Shown: positions 32,651 through 41,445 of the stretch, in pieces
Layout: the number at the start of each line of letters is the position of its first letter
Numbering within the stretch: the first letter of the stretch is position 1
Origin: Leifsonia virtsii
GTDB lineage: Bacteria; Actinomycetota; Actinomycetes; Actinomycetales; Microbacteriaceae
NCBI RefSeq assembly: GCF_030433675.1
Contig: NZ_JAROCB010000005.1
Span: forward strand, 186,001 to 250,000
DNA: 64,000 nt
Direction: 5' to 3'
Notes under the pieces: generated by a model
What the model was told of the DNA's origin: nothing
The model's database searches: none
What the model saw: only the letters and a program-made list of their open reading frames with translations
Translations under genes and position numbers: made by a program

Positions 32651-33627
32651 CGCGACGACTCCGCGCCCGCGGCGGGCCGGGACAGGATGCGGGTGAGCCA
32701 GGCCGACCGTGCGGTTCGGGCATCGGTGGCGAGGAGGGTCTTCGGGAACAGCGCGTCGAAGCCGTGCACGCCACCGCTCCAGACGTGCAGCTCGGCGTCG
32801 ACCCCGGCCGACCAGAGCCGTTCGGCGAAGGCGACGCCCTCGCTGCGGAAGAGCTCGGCGCTCCCGGCGTCGACGAAGGTCGGCGGCAGGCCGGAGAAGT
32901 CCTCGGCCAGCGCGGGCGCCAGCACGCCGGGGACGGCCTCCGGGTCGGCGCCGTGCAGGGCAGCCGACCAGGCGAAGTCGTTGGCCCGGCCCGTCCACGT
33001 GCCCGCCTCCACGAACTGGGCGGCGGAGGTGGACGCGTTCCGCGGGTCGAGCATCGGGCAGAGCAGCAGCTGGGCCGAGACGGGAAGGGCGCGGTCACGG
33101 GCCAACAGGGTGACCCCGGCCGCGATCCCGCCGCCGCCGCTGATCCCGCCGACGATCAGGCGGGCTGCGTCGATGCCGAGCTCGGCGGCGTTGTCCGCGA
33201 CCCAGCGGAGGCCGGCGTAGGCGTCCTCCACCGACGTCGCCCCCGGCACCTCCGTCGCGAGCCGGTACTCGACCGTGACGACCGTGAGGCCGAGCCGGTC
33301 CACCCAGTCGAGCACGACCTCGAGCTGGGAGAACCGGTCGCCCATGACCCGGCCGCCGCCGTGCATCCAGTACACGCAGGCGGTCGGCGAGGTGGCGGAC
33401 GCAGGGGAGAGGGCCGTGAGTGCGATCGAGCCGCCGTCGGCGGTCGGCACCTCGAACTCGCGCCGGAGGATCGCCCTCCCCTCGAGGAGCGGCTCGACGG
33501 GAGACGACGAGTACGGCCGGATCAGGGGCAGGGTCTGCGCGTCCAGCTGCGGGCCGGCCGGCAGGGCGGCGAGCAGCGGTGCGATCTCCGGGTCCACCGG
33601 AGGACGGGATGCGGTGCTCGTGCTCAT
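32647..33627 (-). CDS. HSL-type alpha/beta hydrolase
   Basis: 326 residues. YWMHGGGRVMG provides the oxyanion hole, VGGISGGGGIAAG the nucleophile Ser, DAGSAELFRSEG the Asp and GGVHGFDALF the His. This is the acetyl-ester hydrolase (Aes-like) family. It is coupled by ATGA overlap to genes on both sides. With SDRs and a monooxygenase-fold protein it suggests turnover of an oxygenated or esterified small molecule. Confidence 0.85.
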   Translation of the reverse strand: MSTSTASRPPVDPEIAPLLAALPAGPQLDAQTLPLIRPYSSSPVEPLLEGRAILRREFEVPTADGGSIALTALSPASATSPTACVYWMHGGGRVMGDRFSQLEVVLDWVDRLGLTVVTVEYRLATEVPGATSVEDAYAGLRWVADNAAELGIDAARLIVGGISGGGGIAAGVTLLARDRALPVSAQLLLCPMLDPRNASTSAAQFVEAGTWTGRANDFAWSAALHGADPEAVPGVLAPALAEDFSGLPPTFVDAGSAELFRSEGVAFAERLWSAGVDAELHVWSGGVHGFDALFPKTLLATDARTARSAWLTRILSRPAAGAESSR

Positions 33628-33950
33628 CGCGAGGTCACCGCCTTGCCGCCGACCGGGGTGAGGTCGGTGTACTCGGCGTCGCCCGCGAGCAGCTCGCCGA
33701 ACTGCGCGACGATCGCCTGGGCGGGCTCGCCGGCGAAGACCCTGTGGTGGTCGTCCTCGCTGGTCCAGCCCTCCACGACGTTGACGACGTCGGCGTCCGT
33801 CGCGGAGCGGCTGACCAGGTAGACCAGGCAGTGCTCGGACGACGCCGGGTTGCCCGGGTTCAGGCCGGTGAGCAGGAGGGCGACGACGTCATCCCCTCTA
33901 CCGGGCTTCGCCCGCATGGTGGAGCTGAAGCCGTATCCGATGGTGGTCAT
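33624..33950 (-). CDS. Small ABM-like (antibiotic biosynthesis monooxygenase fold) protein
   Basis: 108 residues. Layout beta-alpha-beta-beta: GYGFSSTMRAKPGRGDDVVA, CLVYLVSRSATDADVVNVVE, WTSEDDHHRVFAGEPAQAIV. This fits the dimeric ferredoxin-like ABM/YgiN-type fold that oxidises quinols or other electron-rich rings without cofactor. The ATG at 33950 has AGGAG 7 nt upstream; ATG 33956 is too close to it. It overlaps the next gene by ATGA. Confidence 0.72.
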   Translation of the reverse strand: MTTIGYGFSSTMRAKPGRGDDVVALLLTGLNPGNPASSEHCLVYLVSRSATDADVVNVVEGWTSEDDHHRVFAGEPAQAIVAQFGELLAGDAEYTDLTPVGGKAVTSR

Positions 33951-33996
33951 GTGCATTCTCCTTGCTGTCGATTCGTTGCTTCGTCGAGGTGCGGGT

Positions 33997-34755
33997 TCAG
34001 AGGTCGTAGCCGCCGGTGGCCTCGATGTCCTGGCCGGTGATCCAGCCGGACTCCGGCGAGGCCAGGAACGCGATCACCGCCGCGACGTCCTCCGGCTCGC
34101 CGATGCGGCCGAGCGCGGTGCGAGCTGCCTGCGGCTCGATGAGCTCCGGGAACCGGCTGAACGCGTCGCCGCCCAGCCGCGTGCGCGTCGGGCCGGGCGA
34201 GACGGAGTTCGCGCGGATCCCGCGGGTGCTCAACTCCCGAGCCAGATAGTGGGTGAGGACGACCAGGCCGCCCTTCATCGCGGCGTACACCGCGTACCCC
34301 GGGGTCGCGCCGGTCGGTCGGGTCGAGGAGCTCGTGGTGTTCACGATGGAGGCACCGTCGGCGAGCAGCGGCAGGAGTGCCTGCGTCAGGAACAGCGGCG
34401 CCTTGAGCAGGATGCGGTGCAGGCCCTCGTAGTCGTCGTCGGTGATCTCCCCGACGAGCGCCGTCCCGCTCCGGCCGGCGTTGTTCACGAGCGCGTGGAC
34501 GCGCGTCTCGCCCCACGCCGTCCCGATCGTGTCGCTGACGCGCTGGGCGAAGTCGCCGAACGAGGCGGTGTCGGCCGCATCGAGTTCCAGGGCGACGGCG
34601 TGACCTCCGTCCTGCTCGATGGCGCGGACGGTCTCGTCGGCGCCCTCCGGGTGGCTGCGGTAGGTGAGCACGACCGCGAAACCGCGGCGGGCGAGGTCGA
34701 TGGAGGTGGCTTGCCCGATTCCGGCACTGCCTCCGATGACGACTGCGACATTCAT
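33997..34755 (-). CDS. Short-chain dehydrogenase/reductase (FabG-like)
   Basis: 252 residues. VVIGGSAGIGQATSIDLARR (cofactor loop), ALVNNAGRSG, NTTSSSTRPTGATPGYAVYA, YAAMKGGL (YxxxK) and WITGQDIEATGGYDL form a full classical SDR. It is the first gene of the operon 34755 to 31790 and divergent from an AraC gene, its likely regulator. Confidence 0.86.
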   Translation of the reverse strand: MNVAVVIGGSAGIGQATSIDLARRGFAVVLTYRSHPEGADETVRAIEQDGGHAVALELDAADTASFGDFAQRVSDTIGTAWGETRVHALVNNAGRSGTALVGEITDDDYEGLHRILLKAPLFLTQALLPLLADGASIVNTTSSSTRPTGATPGYAVYAAMKGGLVVLTHYLARELSTRGIRANSVSPGPTRTRLGGDAFSRFPELIEPQAARTALGRIGEPEDVAAVIAFLASPESGWITGQDIEATGGYDL

Positions 34756-34901
34756 GGGTGACTCTCTTTCGTCGATAGCGATCAGGTTCACCCAGAAGTC
34801 AACAGGGATCGGGCCGTTCGCCCTAGTTCGTGGCTCCCGAAGACTTGCCTATTCCTCCCAACCTGATGAGAATCCGGCAACGCAGAAGGACGCCTCCGCG
34901 C

Positions 34902-34907
34902 TACGCT
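34902..34907 (+). promoter_or_regulatory. Candidate -10 element (TACGCT), leaderless start
   Basis: TACGCT is 6 nt before the ATG at 34914, with no Shine-Dalgarno. Same pattern as 4128 and 51075. Confidence 0.55.
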
Positions 34908-34913
34908 GACGGC

Positions 34914-35801
34914 ATGGAGCTGGCAGACCTTCGCGACCTCATCGCGCGACACACGCAGCACGGCGACGTCCGCATCGGCCGCAGCGCCACGATCTCGGCG
35001 ATCGACCGCGTGGGGCCGCCGGAGTTCAGTGCGACCGGCACGCTCCTCGTGCTGCTGGCGCAGGGAGCGAAGCGGCTGGTCGTGGGAGAGCGGGTGCACA
35101 CGTACCGGCCGGGCGAGTTCCTCGTGGCCTCCCTCGACCTGCCGACCGTGGGCAACTTCGTCGAGGCCAGCCGCGCAGAGCCCGCTCTCGGCTTCTCGCT
35201 GCAGCTCCGGCCCGAGCTCGTCGCGGAGCTTCTGCTGCAGCCGGCGGCCGCGGAGGTCGCGCCCTCGGGCCGCGTCGCGGCGGCGGGCGTCGGGGTCGCG
35301 CCGGTCTCCGCCGACATCGTCGACGCCGTCGCGCGCACGGTGGGGCTGCTCGACCGCCCCCGCGACCGCGACGTGCTCGCGCCGTTGTACGAGCGGGAAC
35401 TGGTGTGGCTGGCCCTGCAGAGCCCCCTCGGGGCGAGCGTGCGGCAGCTGGGCACGGCCGACAGCGCGCTCCGGCGCGTGAGCGACGCGGTGACCCTGCT
35501 CCGGGAGCGCTACGCCGACGCCGTCCGCGTGGACGAGCTCGCCGAGGTCACCCGCATGAGCCCCTCCGCGTTCTACCGCAACTTCCAGGCGGCGACGTCG
35601 ATGAGTCCCATCCAGTTCCAGAAGCATCTGCGTCTGCAGGAGGCCCGGATGCGCCTGCTCGCGGCCCGTGCGGACATCGCCGGGATCGCGTACGACGTCG
35701 GCTACGAGAGCCCGTCGCAGTTCAGCCGCGACTACCGCCGCTCGTTCGGCGTCTCGCCGAGCCAGGAGCTGCGGAGGGCGCAGGAGACGACGGCCGCGTG
35801 A
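34914..35801 (+). CDS. AraC family regulator (AraC_N type)
   Basis: 295 residues. The N-terminal AraC_N sensor domain contains GPPEFSATGTLLVLLAQGAK and TYRPGEFLVASLDLPTVGNF. The C-terminal double helix-turn-helix is VDELAEVTRMSPSAFYRNFQ through IAGIAYDVGYESPSQFSRDY and RRSFGVSPSQELRR. This type often activates a divergent SDR or aldo/keto reductase operon, which fits its position against the 34755 operon. Confidence 0.87.
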   Translation: MELADLRDLIARHTQHGDVRIGRSATISAIDRVGPPEFSATGTLLVLLAQGAKRLVVGERVHTYRPGEFLVASLDLPTVGNFVEASRAEPALGFSLQLRPELVAELLLQPAAAEVAPSGRVAAAGVGVAPVSADIVDAVARTVGLLDRPRDRDVLAPLYERELVWLALQSPLGASVRQLGTADSALRRVSDAVTLLRERYADAVRVDELAEVTRMSPSAFYRNFQAATSMSPIQFQKHLRLQEARMRLLAARADIAGIAYDVGYESPSQFSRDYRRSFGVSPSQELRRAQETTAA

Positions 35802-35896
35802 CCGTCGCCATCGGGAACGGCGCCCACGAGCGCCCGGCGCCCGATCCGGCATAGGATGTCCGTCGCTCGACCGAGGGCGGAAGGCGAGGCGGAGCG

Positions 35897-36922
35897 ATGG
35901 GCGATGAGCGGGTGACGATCGTCGACGTCGCGAACAAGGCCGGCGTCGCGATCAGCTCGGTCTCGAGCGCGCTCAACGGGCGCCCGGGGGTCTCGGACGT
36001 CACCCGCGAGCGCATCATCCGGATCGCCGCCGAACTCGGCTTCGTACCGTCGCTGCGCGGCAAGAGCCTGTCCGGGCGACGCGCGTTCACGCTCGGCCTC
36101 GTGCTGCACCGCGACCCGGACGTGCTCGAGCTCGACCCGTTCTTCGGCGGCTTCATCGGCGGCATCGAGGACGCGATCGATCCCGCCGGCTACGCGCTCG
36201 TGCTCCAGATCAGCGCGGAGTCGGACAGGGTCCTCCAGCGCTACGACAAGCTCGCGGCCGACCGTCGCGTCGACGGCGTCTTCATCACCGACCTGGAGGT
36301 CGACGACCCGCGCATCCAGCTGGTCCAGAGGCTCGGGCTGCCGGCCGTCGCGATCAACCCGGGCATCGACTTCCCGATCCCCGCGGTCCGGGAGGATCCG
36401 GAGGCGGGCATTCGTGCGACGCTCCGGCATCTCGTCGAGCTCGGTCACCGCCGCATCGCCTACGTCAGCGGCCGCGCCGACATGACGCACTCGGTGCAGC
36501 GCGAGCAGGCGTGGCGGAGTGGGTTGCTCGAACTCAGCCTCGCGCCGGGACCGGTGGTCCCCGGAGACTTCACGTACCTCGGCGGGGCCTCCGCCGCCTC
36601 CACTCTGCTTGCGCTCGCGGAGCCGCCGACCGCGGTGATGTGCGCGAACGACCTGTCTGCGATCGGCCTGATCGCGCAGGCCCAGCACCTCGGTGTTGAC
36701 GTGCCGGGGCAGCTCTCGGTGGCGGGGTTCGACGACATCCGCCTCGGCACCTACGTGCGGCCGTCGGTCACCACCGTCCACACGTCGCCGAGGCTCCTCG
36801 GCAGGGAGTCGGGGAGGATGCTCGTCGAGCTGATCGAGGAGGGCGCTGTGGCCGACGTGCGCATCCCCGACGCGGAGCTGATCGTCCGTGATTCCACCGG
36901 GCCGGTGGGCGCCGGGCGCTGA
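35897..36922 (+). CDS. LacI family regulator of the glycan locus
   Basis: 341 residues. The LacI headpiece is VTIVDVANKAGVAISSVSSA then LNGRPGVSDVTRERI and LGFVPS. The periplasmic-binding-protein-like sugar domain follows (FGGFIGGIEDAI, VDGVFITD, LGHRRIAYVSGR, VMCANDLSAIGLI, VAGFDDIRLGTYVRPSVTTV). It is immediately upstream of the binding protein operon, where two LacI-type CGAAACGTTT sites lie. GGCGGAG precedes the ATG. Probable repressor released by a glycan fragment. Confidence 0.88.
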   Translation: MGDERVTIVDVANKAGVAISSVSSALNGRPGVSDVTRERIIRIAAELGFVPSLRGKSLSGRRAFTLGLVLHRDPDVLELDPFFGGFIGGIEDAIDPAGYALVLQISAESDRVLQRYDKLAADRRVDGVFITDLEVDDPRIQLVQRLGLPAVAINPGIDFPIPAVREDPEAGIRATLRHLVELGHRRIAYVSGRADMTHSVQREQAWRSGLLELSLAPGPVVPGDFTYLGGASAASTLLALAEPPTAVMCANDLSAIGLIAQAQHLGVDVPGQLSVAGFDDIRLGTYVRPSVTTVHTSPRLLGRESGRMLVELIEEGAVADVRIPDAELIVRDSTGPVGAGR

Positions 36923-36986
36923 ACTCGCCGCCGATCGTCCGGCGCAGGGCTTGCATTCGTCCGTCGATGCATGGCAACATGGCCGA

Positions 36987-37002
36987 ACCGAAACGTTTCG
37001 GT
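36987..37002. promoter_or_regulatory. LacI operator O1 (perfect palindrome)
   Basis: ACCGAAACGTTTCGGT, an exact 16-bp palindrome with the central CG of LacI-family sites, in front of the binding protein gene. Confidence 0.75.
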
Positions 37003-37019
37003 AAGGCACTGTTCCCTTT

Positions 37020-37032
37020 CCGAAACGTTTTT
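37020..37032. promoter_or_regulatory. LacI operator O2
   Basis: CCGAAACGTTTTT, left half identical to O1, right half degenerate. Its centre is 32 bp from O1, about three helical turns, allowing cooperative binding. Confidence 0.65.
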
Positions 37033-37083
37033 GTACCCGAATCACCCCCTGCACCGTTCCCGAACTCGACGAGGAGACAACAC

Positions 37084-38409
37084 ATGGCAACGAAGAGGTT
37101 GCGCGGCACCCTGGGCCGGCGGCTGATCGCCGGCGCGGTCGCTGCGGCCACGATCGGCGCGCTCGCCGCCTGCTCCGGCGGCGGAGGGTCGAGCGACGGC
37201 GAGCCGAGCGGCAAGCTGCAACTGCTCGTCTCGAGCAGCGACGCGACCGACGCCGGCTTCCGCGCGGTCAACGACGCCTTCGAGAAGCGGTACCCGAAGG
37301 TGGATGTGGTCTTCTCGACCGTCTCGAACGACAACTACCCGGCCACGAAGTCCTCCCGCCTCACCGCGGGCAACCTCGACCTGTTCGTGGTGAAGGGCTT
37401 GATGGAGACGCCGTCCTATGCGAAGGACGCGGCCACCGACGACGCCCGCCTGGCCAAGGCCGGCGCCCTGGTCGACCTGACGGGGGAGTCGTTCCTCAAG
37501 CAGTACACCCCGACGCTGCTCGACGCGCAGGCCATCGGCGGCAAGCAGTACGCGGTCCCGACGGGCGTCAGCTACTACACCGGCGTCTTCTACAACAAGA
37601 AGATCTTCGCCGACAACGGCCTCGAGATCCCCACCACCTGGAGCCAGTTCACCGCGGTGGTCGATGCGCTCAAGGCGAAGGGGATCACCCCGTTCGGCAT
37701 GGGCGGCAAGGACAGCTGGCCCGCCGGCCTGCCGATGCTCGCCTCCGTCGCCTCGCTGTACCCGACGGCCGACGACAAGCAGCAACTGGCCAAGGAGCTG
37801 TGGACGAACAAGGCGAAGCTGACCGACCCGACCGAGGTGAAGGTGCTGCAGCAGACCGAGTACGTGCTGCAGAACTCGCAGGACGGCGCGGCGGGCACCG
37901 ACTACACGTCGATCCCGTCCGGCTTCGCGGCGGGCGACTTCGCCATGACCGTCGACGGCACCTGGGACCAGCCGGTGATCGACGCGGCCGTCGCGAAGAA
38001 GTTCGACTACGGCTATTTCCCGTTCCCCGGCGCCGATGAGGCGAAGGACAACGCTCTGCTCAACGGCAAGACCGAGCTGCAGCTCGCCGTGCCGACCTCG
38101 GCCAAGAACAAGACCGCGGCGATGGCGTGGCTCAAGTTCTTCTCCGACAAGAAGAACTACGAGCTGTTCCTGCAGAAGTCCGGCTTCTCGTCCGCTCAGC
38201 CCGGCATCTCGACCAGCGCGTTCCTCCAGTCGATCGGCCAGTACACGAAGTCGTACGAGCCGGCGTGGGACCAGATCTGGTTCGCCAACAACAAGGCCGG
38301 ACAGGACGCGGTCTTCCCGTTCAACTACCCGGCGCTGACCCCGCTCGGTTCCGCCACGCCGGAGCAGGCCGCGCAGGCCGCTCAGAAGGCCTGGTCGGCG
38401 GCCGGCTGA
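37084..38409 (+). CDS. ABC transporter carbohydrate-binding lipoprotein
   Basis: 441 residues. Signal with lipobox LAAC (Cys about residue 30) then a Gly/Ser linker. The family 1 binding fold includes LQLLVSSSDATDAGFRAVND, TGVSYYTGVFYNKKIFADNG and AMTVDGTWDQPVI. GAGGAG precedes the ATG. The LacI operators are 50-100 nt upstream. A strong hairpin separates it from the permeases. It should feed oligosaccharides, perhaps released by the secreted PL8 lyase, to the permeases. Confidence 0.88.
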   Translation: MATKRLRGTLGRRLIAGAVAAATIGALAACSGGGGSSDGEPSGKLQLLVSSSDATDAGFRAVNDAFEKRYPKVDVVFSTVSNDNYPATKSSRLTAGNLDLFVVKGLMETPSYAKDAATDDARLAKAGALVDLTGESFLKQYTPTLLDAQAIGGKQYAVPTGVSYYTGVFYNKKIFADNGLEIPTTWSQFTAVVDALKAKGITPFGMGGKDSWPAGLPMLASVASLYPTADDKQQLAKELWTNKAKLTDPTEVKVLQQTEYVLQNSQDGAAGTDYTSIPSGFAAGDFAMTVDGTWDQPVIDAAVAKKFDYGYFPFPGADEAKDNALLNGKTELQLAVPTSAKNKTAAMAWLKFFSDKKNYELFLQKSGFSSAQPGISTSAFLQSIGQYTKSYEPAWDQIWFANNKAGQDAVFPFNYPALTPLGSATPEQAAQAAQKAWSAAG

Positions 38410-38420
38410 CACTGTCGGGC

Positions 38421-38451
38421 AGGGCGGTCCGCCATGAGAGCGGGCCGCCCT
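38421..38451 (+). promoter_or_regulatory. Intercistronic hairpin between binding protein and permease genes
   Basis: AGGGCGGTCCGC (38421-38432) pairs with GCGGGCCGCCCT (38440-38451), 12 bp with one G-T pair and a 7-nt loop. No T-tract follows. Likely mRNA stabiliser or partial terminator giving excess binding protein over permease. Confidence 0.6.
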
Positions 38452-38470
38452 CCCGGGAGTCGAGAGACAG

Positions 38471-39382
38471 ATGACTGAATCGTTCCCCTTCCCCCGCCGC
38501 ACGCCGGTCCGGCTGACCTTCGGCCTCGGGATGCTGCTGCTCGGCATCTTCGGCTTCGTGCCCGCCGTCGGCGTCCTGATCGCGTCGTTCACCGACCTGC
38601 GCGGACTCCCCGGCATCCCGATCAACTTCGTCGGGCTGCAGAACTACGTCGACTTCTTCTCGCCCGCGAAGTGGGCGGACAGCGCCAACGCGCTGCGGAA
38701 CACGATCATCTTCGCCGTGGTCAGCACGGCCGTGCAGATCGTCGTCGCGCTGGCCGTCGCCGTGCTCCTGAACCGCCGCCTCCGCGGGCGGGACTTCTAC
38801 CGTGCGGTCGTGTTCATGCCGACGATCCTCGGCGTGACCGTCACGGGCCTCGTGTGGTCCCTCATCTTCAACGTGAGCGGGGGACCGGCGGCGTCGATCC
38901 TCGGCCTCTTCGGCGGCCACTCGGCCTTCTTCGGCGACCCGCGGCTCGCGCTGTCTCTGGTGATCCTCGTGCAGGTCTGGATGGTGCTCGGCGTCTCGGT
39001 CATCATCTTCCTCTCCGGGCTCCAGGCGGTTCCCGAGGAGCTGTACGAGGCCGCCGAGATCGACGGGGCGAGCGGCTGGCAGCGGTTCCGCAGCGTGACC
39101 GTCCCGCTGCTGGCGCCCTCGATCACGGCGAACGTGCTCCTCGGCATCGTCAACGCCCTGCAGAGCTACCAGCTGATCTACGTGCTCAGCGGGCCCAACA
39201 ACCGCTCGACCCAGGTGCTCTCCCTTCTCGTGTACGTGCAGGGCTTCGGCGGCGCGTCGGGGACCACCCTGTCGCAGTCGCAGGGCTACGCGGCCGCCGT
39301 CTCGATGGTCCAGTTCGTGCTGGTGGCGATCGTCTCGATCGTCGCCCTGGCCATCCTCCGCAGACGGGAGGCGAAGCTGTGA
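38471..39382 (+). CDS. Sugar ABC transporter permease (MalF/UgpA type)
   Basis: 303 residues with six predicted helices. The EAA loop is LQAVPEELYEAAEIDGASGW through QRFRSVTVPLLAPS. SGPNNRSTQVLSLLVYVQGF is typical of oligosaccharide importers. GAGAGAC before the ATG. The stop overlaps the next permease start (GTGA). Confidence 0.88.
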   Translation: MTESFPFPRRTPVRLTFGLGMLLLGIFGFVPAVGVLIASFTDLRGLPGIPINFVGLQNYVDFFSPAKWADSANALRNTIIFAVVSTAVQIVVALAVAVLLNRRLRGRDFYRAVVFMPTILGVTVTGLVWSLIFNVSGGPAASILGLFGGHSAFFGDPRLALSLVILVQVWMVLGVSVIIFLSGLQAVPEELYEAAEIDGASGWQRFRSVTVPLLAPSITANVLLGIVNALQSYQLIYVLSGPNNRSTQVLSLLVYVQGFGGASGTTLSQSQGYAAAVSMVQFVLVAIVSIVALAILRRREAKL

Positions 39383-40278
39383 CCGCTACCACCGACACCG
39401 CGACCTCGACCCTGGTCGAGCCGCCGCCGCAGCCCGCGGGGCCGCACCGAGAGGGCGAGCAACGCCGCCGGCGTCGCCGCATTCCGATCGGAGCATACAT
39501 CTGCGCCGCCCTGCTGATGGTGCTGTTCATGTTCCCGCTGCTGTACCTCCTGAACACCGCGCTGAAGTCGCAGGCGGAGTTCGTCGCCAACCCGGTCGGG
39601 CTCGTCTCCGACCCGCAGTGGGGCAACTTCGCGACCGCCTGGGAGAAGGGCGACTTCGGCGCGTACATCCTCAACAGCGTCCTCTACACGGCCGCTGGTT
39701 CCGCGATCGGCACTCTACTCACTCTGGTGCTCGCTTTCCCCGTCGCCCGCGGGTACATCCGCGGGGCGAAGTACTGGTCCGTGGTCTTCGTGCTCGTGCT
39801 GTTCCTCCCCAACGCACTGATCACCCAGTTCCAGCTGCTGCTGCGGCTCGGGCTGTACGACACCCAGCTCGGCTACATCCTGCTGGTGGGCGTCGGCGTC
39901 GGCGTCGGCCCGCTGCTGCTCAGCGGGTTCGTCAAGTCGATCCCGCGGGAGCTCGACGAAGCCGCGGCGATGGACGGCGTCGGCTACTGGCGCTACCTCT
40001 TCACTTTCATCCTGCCGTTGGCCCGCCCGGCGCTCGTGACGGTGTTCATCCTGCAGGCGGTGTGGATCTGGAACGAGATCATCCTCGCGACGGTCCTCCT
40101 CGCCGACCCCACGAAGTTCCCGGTGACCGTCGGGCTGTACGCCTTCAAGGGGACGTACGGCAACCAGTGGCCGCTCCTCGCGGCCGCGACCTTCATCGTC
40201 GCCGCTCCGCTGATCGTCGGCTACATCTTCATCCAGCGCTACCTGGTCAACGGCGTCGTCGGCGCCGTCAAAGGCTGA
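39379..40278 (+). CDS. Sugar ABC transporter permease (MalG type)
   Basis: 299 residues. The cytoplasmic N-terminus is Pro/Arg-rich (about residues 1-35), then six helices. The EAA loop is IPRELDEAAAMDGVGYWRYL through FTFILPLARPALVTV. GTG start overlapping the previous stop. No ATPase gene follows; the GH130 gene starts 38 nt on. Confidence 0.88.
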   Translation: MTATTDTATSTLVEPPPQPAGPHREGEQRRRRRRIPIGAYICAALLMVLFMFPLLYLLNTALKSQAEFVANPVGLVSDPQWGNFATAWEKGDFGAYILNSVLYTAAGSAIGTLLTLVLAFPVARGYIRGAKYWSVVFVLVLFLPNALITQFQLLLRLGLYDTQLGYILLVGVGVGVGPLLLSGFVKSIPRELDEAAAMDGVGYWRYLFTFILPLARPALVTVFILQAVWIWNEIILATVLLADPTKFPVTVGLYAFKGTYGNQWPLLAAATFIVAAPLIVGYIFIQRYLVNGVVGAVKG

Positions 40279-40316
40279 GCAGCGCACCCCTGGCCCCACC
40301 ACCTGAGAGAGGTCCC

Positions 40317-41411
40317 GTGACCACCACCATCCCCGCCGGCAGCACCGCTGTCGCCATCCCGTACCTCCTCGAGCGCGCCGGCGTCGTCATGGAGCCGGAC
40401 CCGAGCGACCCCCGGCAGGTCGAGGGCGTGCTCAACCCGGCGACAGTGCAGGGACCCGACGGCACCGTCCACCTGTTCCCGCGGCTCGTCGCAGAGCACA
40501 ACGTCTCGCGCATCGGCCGGGCACGGGTCGTGCTGACCGACGGCGTCCCGAGCGGGGTGGACGGCCTGGAGGTCGCCCTGGAGGCGGAGCGCGGGTGGGA
40601 GCACGGAACCGCGCACGGCGGTGTGGAGGATCCGCGGATCACCCCGCTCGCCGACCTCGGCATCCACGTGATGGCGTACGTGGCGTTCGGCCCCCTCGGC
40701 CCCAAGCCCGCGATCGCGGTGTCGACCGACGGCGTCTCCTGGCGGCGGCTCGGCCCTATCCAGTTCGCCTACGACGACGCGCTCGACACCGACCTGAACC
40801 TGTTCCCCAACAAGGACGTGGTCTTCTTCCCCGAGATCGTCCCCGACCCGGAGGGTCGCCCCAGTTTCGCGATGCTGCACCGGCCGATGTGGGACTTCGG
40901 CTTCGTGCGGCCGGACGAGCAGCCGCCGCTTCCGGCGGGCGTGACGGACCCTCGAGCCAGCATCTGGATCTCGTACGTCCCGGTCGACGACGCCGTCCAG
41001 GATCTCACCGCCCTCACCCGGCCTGCCGGCCACCGCTTCGTCGCGGGCCCGGAGCACGAGTGGGAGGCGCTCAAGATCGGCGCGGGGCCTGCGCCGCTAC
41101 GCGTACCCGAAGGCTGGCTGCTGCTGCACCACGGCGTCACCGGCGACCTGCCGGGCGGCTCGTTCGTGCCGCAGGCGTTCAGCGTCCACTACGTCGTCGG
41201 CGCCATGCTGCTCGACGCCGACGACCCCTCGCGCGTGCTCGCCCGCACGGGCGAGCCCCTGCTCACCCCCGAGACCGCGGACGAGACCGCGGGAACGGTG
41301 GCCAACGTGGTGTTCCCCACGGCGATCGAGGAGATCGGCGGAGAGCACTTCGTCTTCTACGGCGCGGCCGACACACGCATCGCCGTCGCCCGCCTGGTCC
41401 GCACCATCTGA
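40317..41411 (+). CDS. GH130 beta-mannoside phosphorylase/hydrolase-like enzyme
   Basis: 364 residues of five-bladed beta-propeller. GGVEDPRITPLADLGIHVMA is the GH130 signature, preceded by VEGVLNPATVQGPDGTVHLF and followed by NKDVVFFPEIVPDP, FAMLHRP and LLHHGVTGD. GH130 members phosphorolyse beta-mannosides to alpha-mannose 1-phosphate, or hydrolyse them; which applies depends on phosphate-binding residues I cannot judge safely. No signal peptide, so cytosolic. A PMM-like HAD gene in the same locus favours phosphorolysis. GTG start with GAGAGG upstream. Confidence 0.82.
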   Translation: MTTTIPAGSTAVAIPYLLERAGVVMEPDPSDPRQVEGVLNPATVQGPDGTVHLFPRLVAEHNVSRIGRARVVLTDGVPSGVDGLEVALEAERGWEHGTAHGGVEDPRITPLADLGIHVMAYVAFGPLGPKPAIAVSTDGVSWRRLGPIQFAYDDALDTDLNLFPNKDVVFFPEIVPDPEGRPSFAMLHRPMWDFGFVRPDEQPPLPAGVTDPRASIWISYVPVDDAVQDLTALTRPAGHRFVAGPEHEWEALKIGAGPAPLRVPEGWLLLHHGVTGDLPGGSFVPQAFSVHYVVGAMLLDADDPSRVLARTGEPLLTPETADETAGTVANVVFPTAIEEIGGEHFVFYGAADTRIAVARLVRTI

Positions 41412-41445
41412 CAGCATCGCCCCAGCACACGAGGAGTCCAGCGCA

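Noticed and set aside
37042-38625. Long minus-strand frame across the second binding protein
   Set aside because: Shadow of the lipoprotein gene; low-complexity Arg/Gly/Val-rich.
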